From Streptomyces camelliae (lineage in GTDB: Bacteria; Actinomycetota; Actinomycetes; Streptomycetales; Streptomycetaceae), in contig NZ_CP115300.1 of the NCBI RefSeq assembly GCF_027625935.1, positions 6,324,001-6,388,000 on the forward strand: a stretch of DNA of 64,000 nucleotides, read 5' to 3'. Shown in pieces: positions 35,852 to 45,554 of this stretch. A model generated the notes under the pieces. It did not search any database. It was not told the origin of the DNA and worked only from the letters and a program-made list of their open reading frames with translations. The position numbers and the translations under genes are program-made. Positions within the stretch are counted from its first letter, which is position 1. Each line of letters begins with the position of its first letter.

Positions 35852-38599
35852 CTACGCGTCGCCGCCCGCCGCGCCCGGATCCGCCGCCGAGACGTCCAGC
35901 AGCTGGTACCGGTCGATGGCCTGCTTGAGCACCGAGCGGTCGACCTTGCCCTCCCGGGCCAGCTCGGTCAGCACCGCCACCACGATCGACTGGGCGTCGA
36001 TGTGGAAGAAGCGCCGCGCCGCACCCCGGGTGTCGGCGAAGCCGAAGCCGTCCGCGCCCAGGGACTGGTACGTGCCCGGCACCCACCGCGCGATCTGGTC
36101 CGGAACCGATCGCATCCAGTCGGACACGGCCACGAACGGACCCTCCGCGCCGCTGAGCTTGCGTGTCACATACGGCACCCGCTGCTCCTCCTCCGGATGC
36201 AGCAGATTGTGCTCCTCGCACGCCACGGCCTCGCGGCGCAGCTCGTTCCAGGAGGTGGCCGACCAGACGCCGGCGCGCACGTTCCAGTCCTCGGCGAGGA
36301 TCTTCTGCGCCTCCAGTGCCCACGGGACGGCCACGCCCGACGCCATGATCTGCGCCGGGACGGCCCCCGCCGTGCCCTCGCTCAGCTTGTGGACGCCCTT
36401 GAGGATGCCCTCGACGTCCACGTTCTCCGGCTCGGCCGGGTGCTGGATGGGCTCGTTGTAGACGGTCAGGTAGTAGAAGACGTCCTCGCCGTGCGGGTGC
36501 TCGGCGTCGGCGCCGTACATCCGGCGCAGGCCGTCCTGGACGATGTGCGCGATCTCGTACGAGTACGCCGGGTCGTACGCCACGCACGCCGGGTTCGTCG
36601 AGGCGAGCAGCTGGGAGTGGCCGTCCGCGTGCTGCAGACCCTCACCGGTCAGGGTCGTACGGCCCGCGGTCGCGCCCAGCACGAAACCGCGCGCCAGCTG
36701 GTCGGCCATCTGCCAGAACTGGTCGCCGGTGCGCTGGAAACCGAACATCGAGTAGAAGACGTAGACCGGGATCAGCGGCTCGCCGTGCGTCGCGTAGGCC
36801 GAGCCCGCCGCGATCAGCGAGGCCGTGCAGCCCGCCTCGGAGATGCCGTCGTGCAGCATCTGGCCGGTCGGCGACTCCTTGTAGGCGAGCAGCAGCTCAC
36901 GGTCCACCGACTCGTACTGCTGACCCAGCGGGTTGTAGATCTTCGCGCTCGGGAAGAAGGAGTCCATGCCGAACGTGCGGTACTCGTCCGGCGCGATCAG
37001 CACGAACCGCTTGCCGATCTCCTTGTCCCGCATGAGGTCCTTGAGGAGCCGGACGAACGCCATGGTCGTGGCGATGGACTGCTGACCCGAGCCCTTCTTC
37101 ACGGTCGCGTACGTCTTGTCGTCCGGCAGCGCGAGCGGCTTGGCGCGCACGACGCGCGTCGGGACGTATCCGCCGCACTGCTTGCGCATGTCGTGCATGT
37201 ACTGGATCTCGTCCGTGTCCCGGCCCGGGTGGTAGTACGGCGGCGGGCCGGACTCCAGCTGCTGGTCGGTGATCGGCAGATGCAGGCGGTCGCGGAAGCG
37301 CTTGAGGTCGTCGACCGTCAGCTTCTTCATCTGGTGCGTGGCGTTGCGGCCCTCGAAGTTGGGGCCCAGCGTCCAGCCCTTGACGGTCTTGGCGAGGATG
37401 ACCGTCGGCTGGCCCTTGTGCTCCTTGGCCGCCTTGAACGCCGCGTAGATCTTGCGGTGGTCGTGGCCGCCGCGGCCGAGGTGCAGGATCTGATCGTCCG
37501 TCATGTTCTCGACCATCGCGCGCAGTCGGTGGTCGTCGCCGAAGAAGTGCTCCCGGATGTACGCGCCGGACTCCGTGGCGTACGTCTGGAACTGGCCGTC
37601 CGGGGTCGTGTTCATCTTGTTGACGAGGATGCCGTCCCGGTCCTGCGCGAGCAGCGGGTCCCAGGTGCGGTCCCAGATCAGCTTGATCACGTTCCAGCCG
37701 GCGCCCCGGAAGATCGACTCCAGCTCCTGGATGATCTTGCCGTTGCCGCGCACCGGGCCGTCGAGCCGCTGGAGGTTGCAGTTGACCACGAAGGTCAGGT
37801 TGTCCAGGCCCTCACGGGCGGCGATGGACAGCTGGCCGAGCGACTCCGGCTCGTCCATCTCGCCGTCGCCGAGGAACGCCCACACGTGGGACTTGGAGGT
37901 GTCCGCGATGCCGCGCGCCTCCATGTAGCGGTTCATCCGCGCCTGGAAGATCGCGGCCAGCGGGCCGAGGCCCATGGAGACCGTGGGGAACTCCCAGAAG
38001 TCCGGCATGGAGCGCGGATGGGGGTAGCTGGACAGGCCGTTCGGGTACTTCGACTTCTCCTGGCGGAAGCCGTCGAGCTGGGCCTCGCTGAGCCGGTCGA
38101 GCAGGTACGCGCGCGCGTAGATGCCGGGGGAGGCGTGGCCCTGGAAGAAGACCTGGTCGCCGCCGTCGCCCTGGTCCTTGCCGCGGAAGAAGTGGTTGAA
38201 GCCGACGTCGTACAGCGAGGCGGAGGAGGCGAAGGTGGCGATGTGGCCGCCGACGCCGATGCCGGGACGCTGGGCGCGCGAGACCATCACGGCCGCGTTC
38301 CAGCGGGTCGCGTTGAGGATCTTGCGCTCGATCTCCTCGTTGCCCGGGAAGAACGGCTCGCTCTTGGTCGGGATCGTGTTGACGTAGTCCGTGCTGCGCA
38401 TCTCGGGCACGGCCACGCGCTTCTCGCGGGCCCGCTCGATCAGGCGGAGCATGAGATAGCGGGCCCGCTCCCGGCCGCGCTCGTCCACGGCGGCGTCGAG
38501 GGAGTCGAGCCACTCCTGGGTCTCTTCGGGATCGAAGTCAGGAACCTGACTCGGAAGGCCGCCAATGATGATCGGGTTGCGATCGGATCCGGAAGCCAC
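35852..38599 (-). CDS. aceE: Pyruvate dehydrogenase E1 component, homodimeric
   Basis: Thiamine-diphosphate enzyme that decarboxylates pyruvate and acetylates the E2 lipoyl group, feeding acetyl-CoA to the TCA cycle and fatty-acid synthesis. The 915 residues match the single-chain AceE type. The cofactor motif is [12 protein letters not shown], with [14 protein letters not shown] further on, and the middle transketolase domain carries [17 protein letters not shown]. No E2 or E3 gene is adjacent. The start gives [18 protein letters not shown]. The 336-bp upstream region has a Crp-type site. Confidence 0.95.
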   Translation of the reverse strand: MASGSDRNPIIIGGLPSQVPDFDPEETQEWLDSLDAAVDERGRERARYLMLRLIERAREKRVAVPEMRSTDYVNTIPTKSEPFFPGNEEIERKILNATRWNAAVMVSRAQRPGIGVGGHIATFASSASLYDVGFNHFFRGKDQGDGGDQVFFQGHASPGIYARAYLLDRLSEAQLDGFRQEKSKYPNGLSSYPHPRSMPDFWEFPTVSMGLGPLAAIFQARMNRYMEARGIADTSKSHVWAFLGDGEMDEPESLGQLSIAAREGLDNLTFVVNCNLQRLDGPVRGNGKIIQELESIFRGAGWNVIKLIWDRTWDPLLAQDRDGILVNKMNTTPDGQFQTYATESGAYIREHFFGDDHRLRAMVENMTDDQILHLGRGGHDHRKIYAAFKAAKEHKGQPTVILAKTVKGWTLGPNFEGRNATHQMKKLTVDDLKRFRDRLHLPITDQQLESGPPPYYHPGRDTDEIQYMHDMRKQCGGYVPTRVVRAKPLALPDDKTYATVKKGSGQQSIATTMAFVRLLKDLMRDKEIGKRFVLIAPDEYRTFGMDSFFPSAKIYNPLGQQYESVDRELLLAYKESPTGQMLHDGISEAGCTASLIAAGSAYATHGEPLIPVYVFYSMFGFQRTGDQFWQMADQLARGFVLGATAGRTTLTGEGLQHADGHSQLLASTNPACVAYDPAYSYEIAHIVQDGLRRMYGADAEHPHGEDVFYYLTVYNEPIQHPAEPENVDVEGILKGVHKLSEGTAGAVPAQIMASGVAVPWALEAQKILAEDWNVRAGVWSATSWNELRREAVACEEHNLLHPEEEQRVPYVTRKLSGAEGPFVAVSDWMRSVPDQIARWVPGTYQSLGADGFGFADTRGAARRFFHIDAQSIVVAVLTELAREGKVDRSVLKQAIDRYQLLDVSAADPGAAGGDA

Positions 38600-38743
38600 G
38601 CTGTTCCTTACCTGTCAGAGGGCCGTTTTTTCTGCTGTTTCCTGCTTTTCCGCACCTGCCTGCACCGCTCCCCATCGTGTACCTCGGGACGGCGTACGTC
38701 ATCTCCGCAGACGAATACGGTTGGAGTAAAAGGGGCAAATGTG

Positions 38744-38759
38744 TGTGATCTGGGTCACG
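38744..38759. promoter_or_regulatory. Crp-type binding site upstream of aceE
   Basis: TGTGATCTGGGTCACG fits the streptomycete Crp consensus GTG-N6-GNCAC (published for S. coelicolor, recalled) and is close to the enteric TGTGA-N6-TCACA. It lies about 145 bp upstream of aceE and 177 bp upstream of DUF3052, within the 336-bp intergenic region 38600-38935. Confidence 0.55.
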
Positions 38760-38788
38760 CTGGATCGAGGGGTGGTGCTGGGAGTTGC

Positions 38789-38812
38789 GGTGACAAGGCC
38801 GGTATCGTCACC
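38789..38812. promoter_or_regulatory. Inverted repeat in the aceE-DUF3052 divergent region
   Basis: GGTGAC (38789-38794) and GTCACC (38807-38812) with a 12-bp spacer. A second small hairpin, CCACGCG-TACG-CGCGTGG, lies at 38880-38897 in the DUF3052 leader. Nothing else was recognised in the 336-bp gene-free stretch 38600-38935 apart from these and the Crp-type site. Confidence 0.4.
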
Positions 38813-38935
38813 GTTTCGGCGGTCCGAACGGCCGGGTACTTGCGCGATCCGTCCCGCCCGTGTGGACTACGGCCAAGCACCACGCGTACGCGCGTGGCTG
38901 AGTTGTTCCCTAAAGAAATGATCAGGAGGCAGACC

Positions 38936-39352
38936 GTGAGCGCGACCGCGGACCACGCGGAGACGAGCCTGGCCGTCAGGCTGGGGTTCCAGCCCGGACA
39001 GGTGGTCCAGGAGCTCGGCTACGACGACGACGTCGACCAGGATCTCCGCGAGTCCATCGAGGAAACCATCGGCCAGGAGCTGGTGGACGAGGACTACGAC
39101 GACGTTGCCGACGTCGTGTTGCTGTGGTTCCGCGACGATGACGGCGACCTGACCGACACGCTGGTCGACGCCATCAGCTTCCTCGAAGAGGGCGGCCCGA
39201 TCCACCTCCTCACGCCGAAGACCGGCCGGGACGGTTACATCGAGCCCAGCGACATCAACGACGCCGCTCAGACGGCCGGCCTGTCGCAGGCCAAGAGCGT
39301 CAGCGTGGGCAAGGACTGGAACGACACCAAGCTGAAGTCGCCGAAGCGGTGA
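38936..39352 (+). CDS. DUF3052 protein
   Basis: A 138-residue acidic cytoplasmic protein of unknown function, found beside aceE in many actinobacteria. Blocks include LAVRLGFQPGQVVQELGYDDDVDQ and FLEEGGPIHLLTPKTGRDGYIEPSDI, followed by AAQTAGLSQAKSVSVGKDW. The GTG start has AGGAGG six bases upstream, a strong site. It is divergent from aceE and ends at a good terminator. There are no transmembrane or catalytic motifs. Confidence 0.85.
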   Translation: MSATADHAETSLAVRLGFQPGQVVQELGYDDDVDQDLRESIEETIGQELVDEDYDDVADVVLLWFRDDDGDLTDTLVDAISFLEEGGPIHLLTPKTGRDGYIEPSDINDAAQTAGLSQAKSVSVGKDWNDTKLKSPKR

Positions 39353-39378
39353 TCGTCTCCCACAGGTGAGCGAGGCGC

Positions 39379-39409
39379 GGGCGGCGGTCCCTCCGGGCGA
39401 CCGCCGCCC
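39379..39409 (+). terminator. Terminator after DUF3052
   Basis: A perfect 11-bp stem (39379-39389 with 39399-39409) and 9-nt loop, 26 bp past the stop codon. Confidence 0.75.
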
Positions 39410-39463
39410 CCGTCGCCGTAGGCTGTTCTCCTCCGAACAGCCCACCGAAAGGGAAACATCCCG

Positions 39464-39922
39464 ATGGCGATCCAGGTCGGCGACAAGGCCCCCGACTTCG
39501 AGCTCAAGGACAACCACGGCGCCACCGTGAAGCTCTCGGACTTCCGCGGCGAGAAGAACGTCGTCCTGCTCTTCTACCCCTTCGCCTTCACCGGCGTGTG
39601 CACCGGCGAGCTGTGCGAGCTGCGCGACAACCTGCCGAAGTTCTCCGACCGCGGCACCCAGGTGCTCGCCGTCTCCAACGACTCCATCCACACCCTGCGC
39701 GTCTTCGCCGAGCAGGAGGGCCTGGAGTACCCGCTGCTGAGCGACTTCTGGCCGCACGGCAACGTCTCGCGCGCATACGGCGTCTTCGACGAGGACAAGG
39801 GCTGCGCCGTGCGGGGCACCTTCATCATCGACAAGGAGGGCGTCGTGCGCTGGACCGTGGTCAACGGCCTGCCGGACGCCCGTGACCTGAACGAGTACGT
39901 GAAGGCGCTCGACACCCTGTAG
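39464..39922 (+). CDS. ahpE: Peroxiredoxin, AhpE type
   Basis: A 152-residue thiol peroxidase that reduces peroxides and peroxynitrite. The peroxidatic cysteine is C46 in [16 protein letters not shown], with P39 and T43 at the usual positions; C51 is a possible resolving residue. The start [19 protein letters not shown] is typical of the AhpE/BCP group. Location is cytoplasmic. It lies between DUF3052 and the terD genes with its own intergenic regions, so it is probably a separate unit, although the Ter neighbourhood is also stress-related. Confidence 0.9.
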   Translation: MAIQVGDKAPDFELKDNHGATVKLSDFRGEKNVVLLFYPFAFTGVCTGELCELRDNLPKFSDRGTQVLAVSNDSIHTLRVFAEQEGLEYPLLSDFWPHGNVSRAYGVFDEDKGCAVRGTFIIDKEGVVRWTVVNGLPDARDLNEYVKALDTL

Positions 39923-40060
39923 GCCGACCGTGGGCCGACCCCGTGAGTCTTCCGGCCCGGGATCTGCGGGGGGCGGGAACCCGTCACTAGGATCGGCACG
40001 TTGATCCCGTATCCGAAGCACGACGGGGGCTCCCCGCCCCTGGACACACATGGAGGACCC

Positions 40061-40636
40061 GTGGGAGTCAGCCTCAGCAAGGGCGGCAACGTATCGCTGA
40101 CGAAGGAGGCCCCGGGCCTGACCGCCGTCATCGTCGGTCTGGGCTGGGACGTGCGCACCACGACCGGCACCGACTTCGACCTCGACGCCAGCGCGCTGCT
40201 GCTGAACAACGCAGGCAAGGTCGCGAGCGACCAGCACTTCGTCTTCTTCAACAACCTCAAGAGCCCCGACGGCTCCGTCGAGCACACCGGTGACAACCTC
40301 ACCGGTGAGGGCGAGGGCGACGACGAGGCCATCAAGGTCAACCTGGCCGGCGTCCCGGCCGACATCGAGAAGATCGTCTTCCCGGTGTCGATCTACGACG
40401 CCGAGAACCGCCAGCAGTCCTTCGGCCAGGTCCGCAACGCCTTCATCCGCGTCGTGAACCAGGCCAACCAGCAGGAGATCGCCCGCTACGACCTGAGCGA
40501 GGACGCCTCCACCGAGACCGCCATGGTCTTCGGCGAGCTGTACCGGCACGGGGCGGAGTGGAAGTTCCGCGCCATCGGCCAGGGCTACGCCTCCGGTCTG
40601 CGCGGCATCGCCCAGGACTTCGGCGTCAACGTCTGA
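40061..40636 (+). CDS. terD: TerD-family stress protein (paralog 1)
   Basis: A 191-residue TerD protein: [18 protein letters not shown] at the start, the calcium-binding core [11 protein letters not shown], the block [22 protein letters not shown], and [23 protein letters not shown] at the end. TerD proteins bind Ca2+ and are linked to tellurite, phage and general stress responses; in S. coelicolor they affect development. The GTG has TGGAGGA upstream. A second copy follows after 101 bp, with stretches nearly identical in DNA. It is probably cotranscribed with it. Confidence 0.94.
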   Translation: MGVSLSKGGNVSLTKEAPGLTAVIVGLGWDVRTTTGTDFDLDASALLLNNAGKVASDQHFVFFNNLKSPDGSVEHTGDNLTGEGEGDDEAIKVNLAGVPADIEKIVFPVSIYDAENRQQSFGQVRNAFIRVVNQANQQEIARYDLSEDASTETAMVFGELYRHGAEWKFRAIGQGYASGLRGIAQDFGVNV

Positions 40637-41004
40637 CGTACGCCGGTCTGTGTATGCCGTCCGGCGCCGCACCGTTCACGGGCGGCGCCGGACGCGCAGG
40701 ACAACGACAGAAGCACCACCAGGGGAGGACCAGCATCATGGGCGTCACGCTCGCCAAGGGAGGCAACGTCTCCCTCTCCAAGGCCGCACCGAACCTCACG
40801 AACGTCATGATCGGCCTCGGCTGGGACGCGCGGTCCACCACCGGCGCCCCCTTCGACCTGGACGCCAGCGCCCTGCTGTGCGGCGCCGGCAACCGGGTGA
40901 TGGGCGACGAGTGGTTCGTCTTCTACAACCAGCTCAAGAGCCCCGACGGCTCGGTCGAGCACACCGGTGACAACCTCACCGGTGAGGGCGAGGGCGACGA
41001 CGAG
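40256..41004 (+). repeat. 72-bp near-identical segments in the tandem terD genes
   Basis: 40256-40327 and 40933-41004 differ at a single base (a synonymous C/G in the Ser codon). A second pair, about 62 bp (40491-40552 and 41161-41222), has two differences. The flanking coding sequence is clearly more divergent. Confidence 0.85.
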
Positions 41005-41316
41005 ACGATCCTGGTGGACCTCACCAAGGTGCCGCCGCAGTGCGAGAAGATCGTCTTCCCGGTCTCGATCCACCTGGCCGACGAGCGCGGCCAGACCTTC
41101 GGCCAGGTCTCCAACGCCTTCATCCGCGTGCTCAACCAGGCCGACGGCCAGGAGCTCGCGCGCTACGACCTGAGCGAGGACGCCTCCACCGAGACCGCCA
41201 TGATCTTCGGCGAGCTCTACCGCTACCAGGGCGAGTGGAAGTTCCGCGCCGTCGGCCAGGGGTACGCGTCGGGGCTGCGCGGTATCGCCCTCGACTTCGG
41301 GGTGAACGTCTCGTAG
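40738..41316 (+). CDS. terD: TerD-family stress protein (paralog 2)
   Basis: A 192-residue TerD protein, a tandem duplicate of the gene at 40061. It keeps the core [27 protein letters not shown] and the [17 protein letters not shown] end. It differs mainly in residues 30-60 and in [17 protein letters not shown]. The ATG has GGGGAGG upstream. Part of the reading frame is almost identical to the first copy at the nucleotide level (see 40933-41004), suggesting gene conversion or a recent duplication. It is followed by the TerC-like gene. Confidence 0.94.
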   Translation: MGVTLAKGGNVSLSKAAPNLTNVMIGLGWDARSTTGAPFDLDASALLCGAGNRVMGDEWFVFYNQLKSPDGSVEHTGDNLTGEGEGDDETILVDLTKVPPQCEKIVFPVSIHLADERGQTFGQVSNAFIRVLNQADGQELARYDLSEDASTETAMIFGELYRYQGEWKFRAVGQGYASGLRGIALDFGVNVS

Positions 41317-41470
41317 CCGATTGTCTCCTCATGGGCCTGACCTGTGGCTTTTGCGTGAGGATTGCCCTGGGCGGCATCGCGGGTAGGGTGCCCCTCTAGA
41401 CTCGGGGTCAACGTTTCGCAAAGCCGAGTACGGCGCGGGGGAGACCCGTACGGACATGATGGGGTAGCCA

Positions 41471-42610
41471 GTGCTTCTGAAAACCTTCGGCTGGTCGTTC
41501 GCGGTGACCGCGCTCGGCCTCGTCGCCGCCGTCTTCTACGGAGGGTGGGAGGGCTTCGGGGTCGTGGCGATCCTCGCCGTCCTGGAGATCTCTCTGTCGT
41601 TCGACAACGCCGTGGTCAACGCCGGAATCCTGAAGAAGATGAACGCCTTCTGGCAGAAGATCTTCCTCACGGTCGGCGTCCTGATCGCCGTGTTCGGCAT
41701 GCGACTGGTCTTCCCCGTCGTCATCGTCGCCATCACCGCGAAGCTCAACCCGTACGACGCCGTCCACCTGGCCCTCACGGACAAGGACCAGTACCAGCAG
41801 CTGGTCACCGACGCCCACCCGGCGATCGCCGCCTTCGGCGGAATGTTCCTGCTGATGATCTTCCTCGACTTCATCTTCGAGGACCGGGACATCCAGTGGC
41901 TGCGCTGGATCGAGCGGCCGCTGGCCAAGCTCGGCAAGGTCGACATGCTGTCGGTCTGCATCGCGCTGATCGTCCTGCTGATCACCTCCTTCACCTTCGC
42001 CACCCACGCCCACCAGCACGGCGGCGCCCACGTCGACAAGGCGCAGACGGTCCTGATCTCCGGCATCGCCGGCCTGATCACGTACATGATCGTCGGCGGT
42101 CTGTCCGGCTACTTCGAGGACAAGCTGGAGGAAGAGGAGGAGCGCGAGCACGAGGAGGAGGAAGAAGCCGCCCGCACCGGCAAGCAGAAGTCCGCGGTGC
42201 TGCTGGCCGGCCAGGCCGCGTTCTTCATGTTCCTCTACCTGGAGGTCCTGGACGCCTCCTTCTCCTTCGACGGTGTGATCGGCGCCTTCGCCATCACCAA
42301 CGACATCGTGATGATGGCCCTCGGCCTCGGCATCGGCGCGATGTACGTCCGGTCGCTCACGGTCTACCTGGTCCGCCAGGGCACCCTCGACGACTACGTC
42401 TACCTGGAGCACGGCGCCCACTACGCCATCGGCGCCCTGGCCGTGATCCTCATGGTCACCATCCAGTACGAGATCAACGAGGTCATCACCGGTCTCGTCG
42501 GCGTCGTCCTGATCGGCTGGTCCTTCTGGTCCTCCGTCCGCCGCAACCGTGCGCTCGCGACGGCCGGCGAGGGCAGCGACGAGAAGGCCGAGGTGCCCTC
42601 CGGGGTGTGA
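41471..42610 (+). CDS. TerC-like integral membrane protein, DUF475 family
   Basis: A 379-residue membrane protein with about nine hydrophobic segments. Two copies of the TerC-type acidic motif are visible: LEISLSFDNAVVNAG near residue 38 and LDASFSFDGVIGAF near 262, each placing aspartates in the membrane. Between the halves is a Glu-rich cytoplasmic loop (KLEEEEEREHEEEEEA, about 218-233) and a His-rich stretch THAHQHGGAH. TerC relatives are linked to Mn2+ export or metal loading of secreted proteins; the DUF475 branch accompanies terD genes. GTG start. Confidence 0.88.
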   Translation: MLLKTFGWSFAVTALGLVAAVFYGGWEGFGVVAILAVLEISLSFDNAVVNAGILKKMNAFWQKIFLTVGVLIAVFGMRLVFPVVIVAITAKLNPYDAVHLALTDKDQYQQLVTDAHPAIAAFGGMFLLMIFLDFIFEDRDIQWLRWIERPLAKLGKVDMLSVCIALIVLLITSFTFATHAHQHGGAHVDKAQTVLISGIAGLITYMIVGGLSGYFEDKLEEEEEREHEEEEEAARTGKQKSAVLLAGQAAFFMFLYLEVLDASFSFDGVIGAFAITNDIVMMALGLGIGAMYVRSLTVYLVRQGTLDDYVYLEHGAHYAIGALAVILMVTIQYEINEVITGLVGVVLIGWSFWSSVRRNRALATAGEGSDEKAEVPSGV

Positions 42611-42639
42611 CACCCCCGTGGGTGAGGAACGCTCTGAGC

Positions 42640-42667
42640 GGGGCGGCCGACAGGGGTCGGCCGCCCC
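42640..42667 (+). terminator. Terminator after the TerC-like gene
   Basis: A perfect 12-bp stem (42640-42651 with 42656-42667) with a 4-nt loop, 30 bp after the stop and 40 bp before the next gene. Confidence 0.75.
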
Positions 42668-42706
42668 GACGGCGTACAGGCGTGGACAAGCTACCTGGGG
42701 GCGGGT

Positions 42707-43441
42707 ATGGGGTTCTTCGACGGACTGATGGGAGCGCGGCTCTCCGACTTCGACTCGGGCGAGGCCGCGACCGGCTCCATCCAGCTCACCCGGCGGCATC
42801 AGACGGTGTCGCTCACCAAGCAGGGCGCGGCCACGGGCAACCTGCGGGTCAACCTGACCTGGCGGATGCGCACGTCCGACTTCGACCCCGTCGCGCGGGG
42901 CAGCCTCTTCCGGCACCCCTTCCGGGCCCTCAAACCCCAGGAGGTGCTCGGCCACGGTCAGTCCATGGTCAACGTCGACCTCGACCTCGGCTGCCTGTAC
43001 GAGCTGACCGACGGCACGAAGGGCGTCGTCCAGCCGCTCGGCAACTACCTGGGCGACGTCAACGCCCCGCCGTACATCAAGCTCAGCGGCGACGACCGGT
43101 TCGGCTCGGCGTCCGGCGAGACGATGTACGTCAATCTCGACCACCGCGACGCCATCAAACGCCTGCTGGTCTTCGTCTACATCTACGACCAGACCCCGGC
43201 CTTCGACCGCACCCACGCCATCGTCACGCTGTACCCCAGCAACGGCCCCCGGATAGAGATCGGCCTGGACGAACGCCATCCCCAGGCCCGCTCCTGCGCG
43301 GTGGTGATGATCGAGAACGTGAAGGGCGAACTGACGGTCCGCCGCGAGGTGAAGTTCGTCTACGGCTTCCAGGGGGAGCTGGACCGGCTGTACGGGTGGG
43401 GGCTGCAGTGGGGCAGGGGGTACAAGACGGCGGACCGGTGA
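42707..43441 (+). CDS. TerA-like / TerD-superfamily tellurium resistance protein
   Basis: A 244-residue protein. It opens with an amphipathic MGFFDGLMGARLSDF and a strand-rich segment (VSLTKQGAATGNLRVNLTWRM). A TerD-like domain follows: MVNVDLDLGCLYELTDGTKG is the Asp-rich core, then PPYIKLSGDDRFGSASGE. The region near the end is longer than in TerD and resembles TerA/TerX relatives. It is separated from the TerC-like gene by a terminator and is convergent, 12 bp away, with the next TerD-family gene. A role as peripheral partner of the TerC membrane complex is inferred. Confidence 0.8.
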   Translation: MGFFDGLMGARLSDFDSGEAATGSIQLTRRHQTVSLTKQGAATGNLRVNLTWRMRTSDFDPVARGSLFRHPFRALKPQEVLGHGQSMVNVDLDLGCLYELTDGTKGVVQPLGNYLGDVNAPPYIKLSGDDRFGSASGETMYVNLDHRDAIKRLLVFVYIYDQTPAFDRTHAIVTLYPSNGPRIEIGLDERHPQARSCAVVMIENVKGELTVRREVKFVYGFQGELDRLYGWGLQWGRGYKTADR

Positions 43442-43453
43442 ACGCGGCCCCTC

Positions 43454-44200
43454 TCACCGCCCGATGAACTGCGGCCCCTGCGGCGGCAGCCGGAAGTTCG
43501 GGTCGGCGGCGACCGGCACCGGCACCGGCTGCGGGTACCCGTACGCGGGCGCGGCCGATGTCGGCTGCGGATAGCCGTACGCCGGCGGCTGCTGCGGTAC
43601 GGCCGTCGTCGGCTGCTCGGGAGGCAACGGCTGGGACGCCGTGGGCTCCGGCTCGGCCTCCGACTCGTCCACCGAGATGCCGAAGTCCGTCGCGAGCCCC
43701 TTCAGCCCGTCCTGGTACCCCTCGCCCAGCGCGCGGAACTTCCAGCCCTCCCCGCGCCGGTACAGCTCACCGCAGATCAGCGCCGTCTCCGCGCCGGTCT
43801 CCGGCTTGATCTCGAAGCTGGCCAGCGGCTCCCCGTCGGCGACCGCGTCGTACAGCAGGATGCACAGCGCCGGCACCTGGTCGAAGGTGACGCCGTCGGC
43901 GGAGGCGACGAGCAGGATCCGCCCGACGCCCGGCTCGACACCGGGAAGATCTGTCTGGATCGTGTCGGTCAGTCCCTCGGCGACGCGTTTCTTGCCGAGC
44001 CGCCACACCTTTCCGGAGGGATGCCGGGGCTGGTTGTAGAAGACGAAGTCCTCGTCCGAGCGCACACGGCCGTCGGGGCCGAGCAGCAGCGCCGAGGCGT
44101 CCACGTCCGGGACTCCCTGCCCGGGGGTCCAGCGCAGCACGGCCCGGACCGTGGTGGCTTCCAGCGGGACGTTCGACCCCTTCAGCATCGCGTGCGTCAT
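43454..44200 (-). CDS. TerD-domain protein with Pro-rich C-terminal tail
   Basis: A 248-residue protein. A TerD domain covers about residues 1-175: [20 protein letters not shown], the core [26 protein letters not shown], and the end [23 protein letters not shown]. The remaining 70 residues are disordered, acidic and then Pro/Tyr/Gln-rich with AYGYPQP repeats, a likely protein-interaction tail. It is divergent from the aldolase gene that starts the biosynthetic operon, across 184 bp. The pattern of TerD next to that operon is known from Ter gene neighbourhoods. Confidence 0.88.
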   Translation of the reverse strand: MTHAMLKGSNVPLEATTVRAVLRWTPGQGVPDVDASALLLGPDGRVRSDEDFVFYNQPRHPSGKVWRLGKKRVAEGLTDTIQTDLPGVEPGVGRILLVASADGVTFDQVPALCILLYDAVADGEPLASFEIKPETGAETALICGELYRRGEGWKFRALGEGYQDGLKGLATDFGISVDESEAEPEPTASQPLPPEQPTTAVPQQPPAYGYPQPTSAAPAYGYPQPVPVPVAADPNFRLPPQGPQFIGR

Positions 44201-44384
44201 GCGGTCATCCTGCCTTCTCGGTCCTGGTCACGACAATGCGGGGGTAGGGCCGCCGAAGGCCGCCGACACAAGCGAGTTACCGGAAATTCATGCCCGCAGG
44301 GAACCCCGGACACGGGTCTCTACGTACTATTACCGGCCACCTTTTACCGAACACAGACCCGGGCCCGCGCCTGTAGGGAGTTAT

Positions 44385-45554
44385 ATGCGTCATTTCGGGC
44401 ACATCGCCCCCGAGGTGCGGCAGCGCCTCTTCCACCGGGAGCCGTGCGACTTCACCGCCGACTCTCCGGCCCGGCTGCTCGCCTGCGCCCTCGGCGCCAC
44501 CCTGTACAGCCCGGCAACCCGGCTGCGGCTCGCCGACGACATCGTCAAGCAGGCCGGGAACGGCGTGGTCTCGATGGTGCTGTGCCTGGAGGACTCGATC
44601 GACGACGCGGACGTCGTGGCCGGCGAGGAGAACCTGGTGCGCCAGTTCGCCGACCTCGCCGCCCGGCCCGGCACCGAGCCGCCGCTGCTCTTCATCCGGG
44701 TGCGCACCCCCGAGCAGATCCCCGACCTCGTGCACCGGCTCGGCGCGTCCGTACGCCTGCTGTCCGGGTTCGTGCTGCCGAAGTTCACCGAGGAGCGCGG
44801 TATCCCGTTCCTGGAGGCCCTGGCGGCCGCCGAGGCCGACAGCGGGCGCCGGCTGTTCGCCATGCCGGTCCTGGAGTCCCCCGAGCTGCTCTACCGCGAA
44901 TCCCGCGTGGACACCCTGGAGGGCATCGCCCGCGCGGTCGACAAGTACCGCGACCGGGTGCTGGCCCTGCGCCTCGGCGTCACCGACTTCTGCTCCTCCT
45001 ACGGCCTGCGCCGCGCCCCCGACATGACCGCCTACGACGTCCAGGTGGTCGCCTCCGTGATCGCCGACGTCGTGAACATGCTGGGCCGGGCCGACGGCAC
45101 CGGATTCACCGTGACCGGACCCGTGTGGGAGTACTTCCGGCTCTCCGAGCGCATGTTCAAGCCACAGCTGCGGCAGAGCCCCTTCCTGGAGGTGCAGGCC
45201 GTCGAGCTGCGCGAGAAGCTGCTGGAGCACGCCATGGACGGACTGCTGCGGGAGATCTCCCTCGACCACGCCAACGGTCTGCTCGGCAAGACCTGCATCC
45301 ACCCCTCCCATGTGCTGCCCGTGCACGCGCTGTCCGTGGTCAGCCACGAGGAGTACAGCGACGCCCAGGACATCCTGCGCCCCGAGCGGGGCGGCGGGGG
45401 AGTGCTCCGCTCGGCCTACACGAACAAGATGAACGAGGTGAAGCCGCACCGCGCCTGGGCCGAGCGGACCCTGCTGCGCGCCGAGGCCTTCGGCGTGGCC
45501 CACGAGGACGTCGGTTTCGTGGAGTTGCTCGCCGCCGGAATAAGGGACGCATGA
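44385..45554 (+). CDS. HpcH/HpaI aldolase / citrate-lyase beta-like enzyme of a Ter-associated operon
   Basis: A 389-residue TIM-barrel C-C lyase of the CitE class. Visible blocks are LACALGATLYSPATRL at the start, SMVLCLEDSIDDADV with the metal-binding Glu/Asp, RLLSGFVLPKF, PVLESPELLYRE and LALRLGVTDFCSSYGLRR. It is longer than CitE (about 290 residues), with a C-terminal extension ending in a helical segment. GGGAG precedes the ATG. Its stop overlaps the start of the phosphoribosyltransferase gene by four bases. In published gene-neighbourhood work such aldolases sit with PRTase and HAD genes in a predicted pathway for a nucleoside-like metabolite; the product is unknown. Confidence 0.85.
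   Translation: MRHFGHIAPEVRQRLFHREPCDFTADSPARLLACALGATLYSPATRLRLADDIVKQAGNGVVSMVLCLEDSIDDADVVAGEENLVRQFADLAARPGTEPPLLFIRVRTPEQIPDLVHRLGASVRLLSGFVLPKFTEERGIPFLEALAAAEADSGRRLFAMPVLESPELLYRESRVDTLEGIARAVDKYRDRVLALRLGVTDFCSSYGLRRAPDMTAYDVQVVASVIADVVNMLGRADGTGFTVTGPVWEYFRLSERMFKPQLRQSPFLEVQAVELREKLLEHAMDGLLREISLDHANGLLGKTCIHPSHVLPVHALSVVSHEEYSDAQDILRPERGGGGVLRSAYTNKMNEVKPHRAWAERTLLRAEAFGVAHEDVGFVELLAAGIRDA

Noticed and set aside
40061..44200. Ter genes as a tellurite-resistance transposon or plasmid island
   Set aside because: Codon use and spacing match the neighbours, there are no mobility genes, and this terD-terC grouping is part of the streptomycete core as I recall it.
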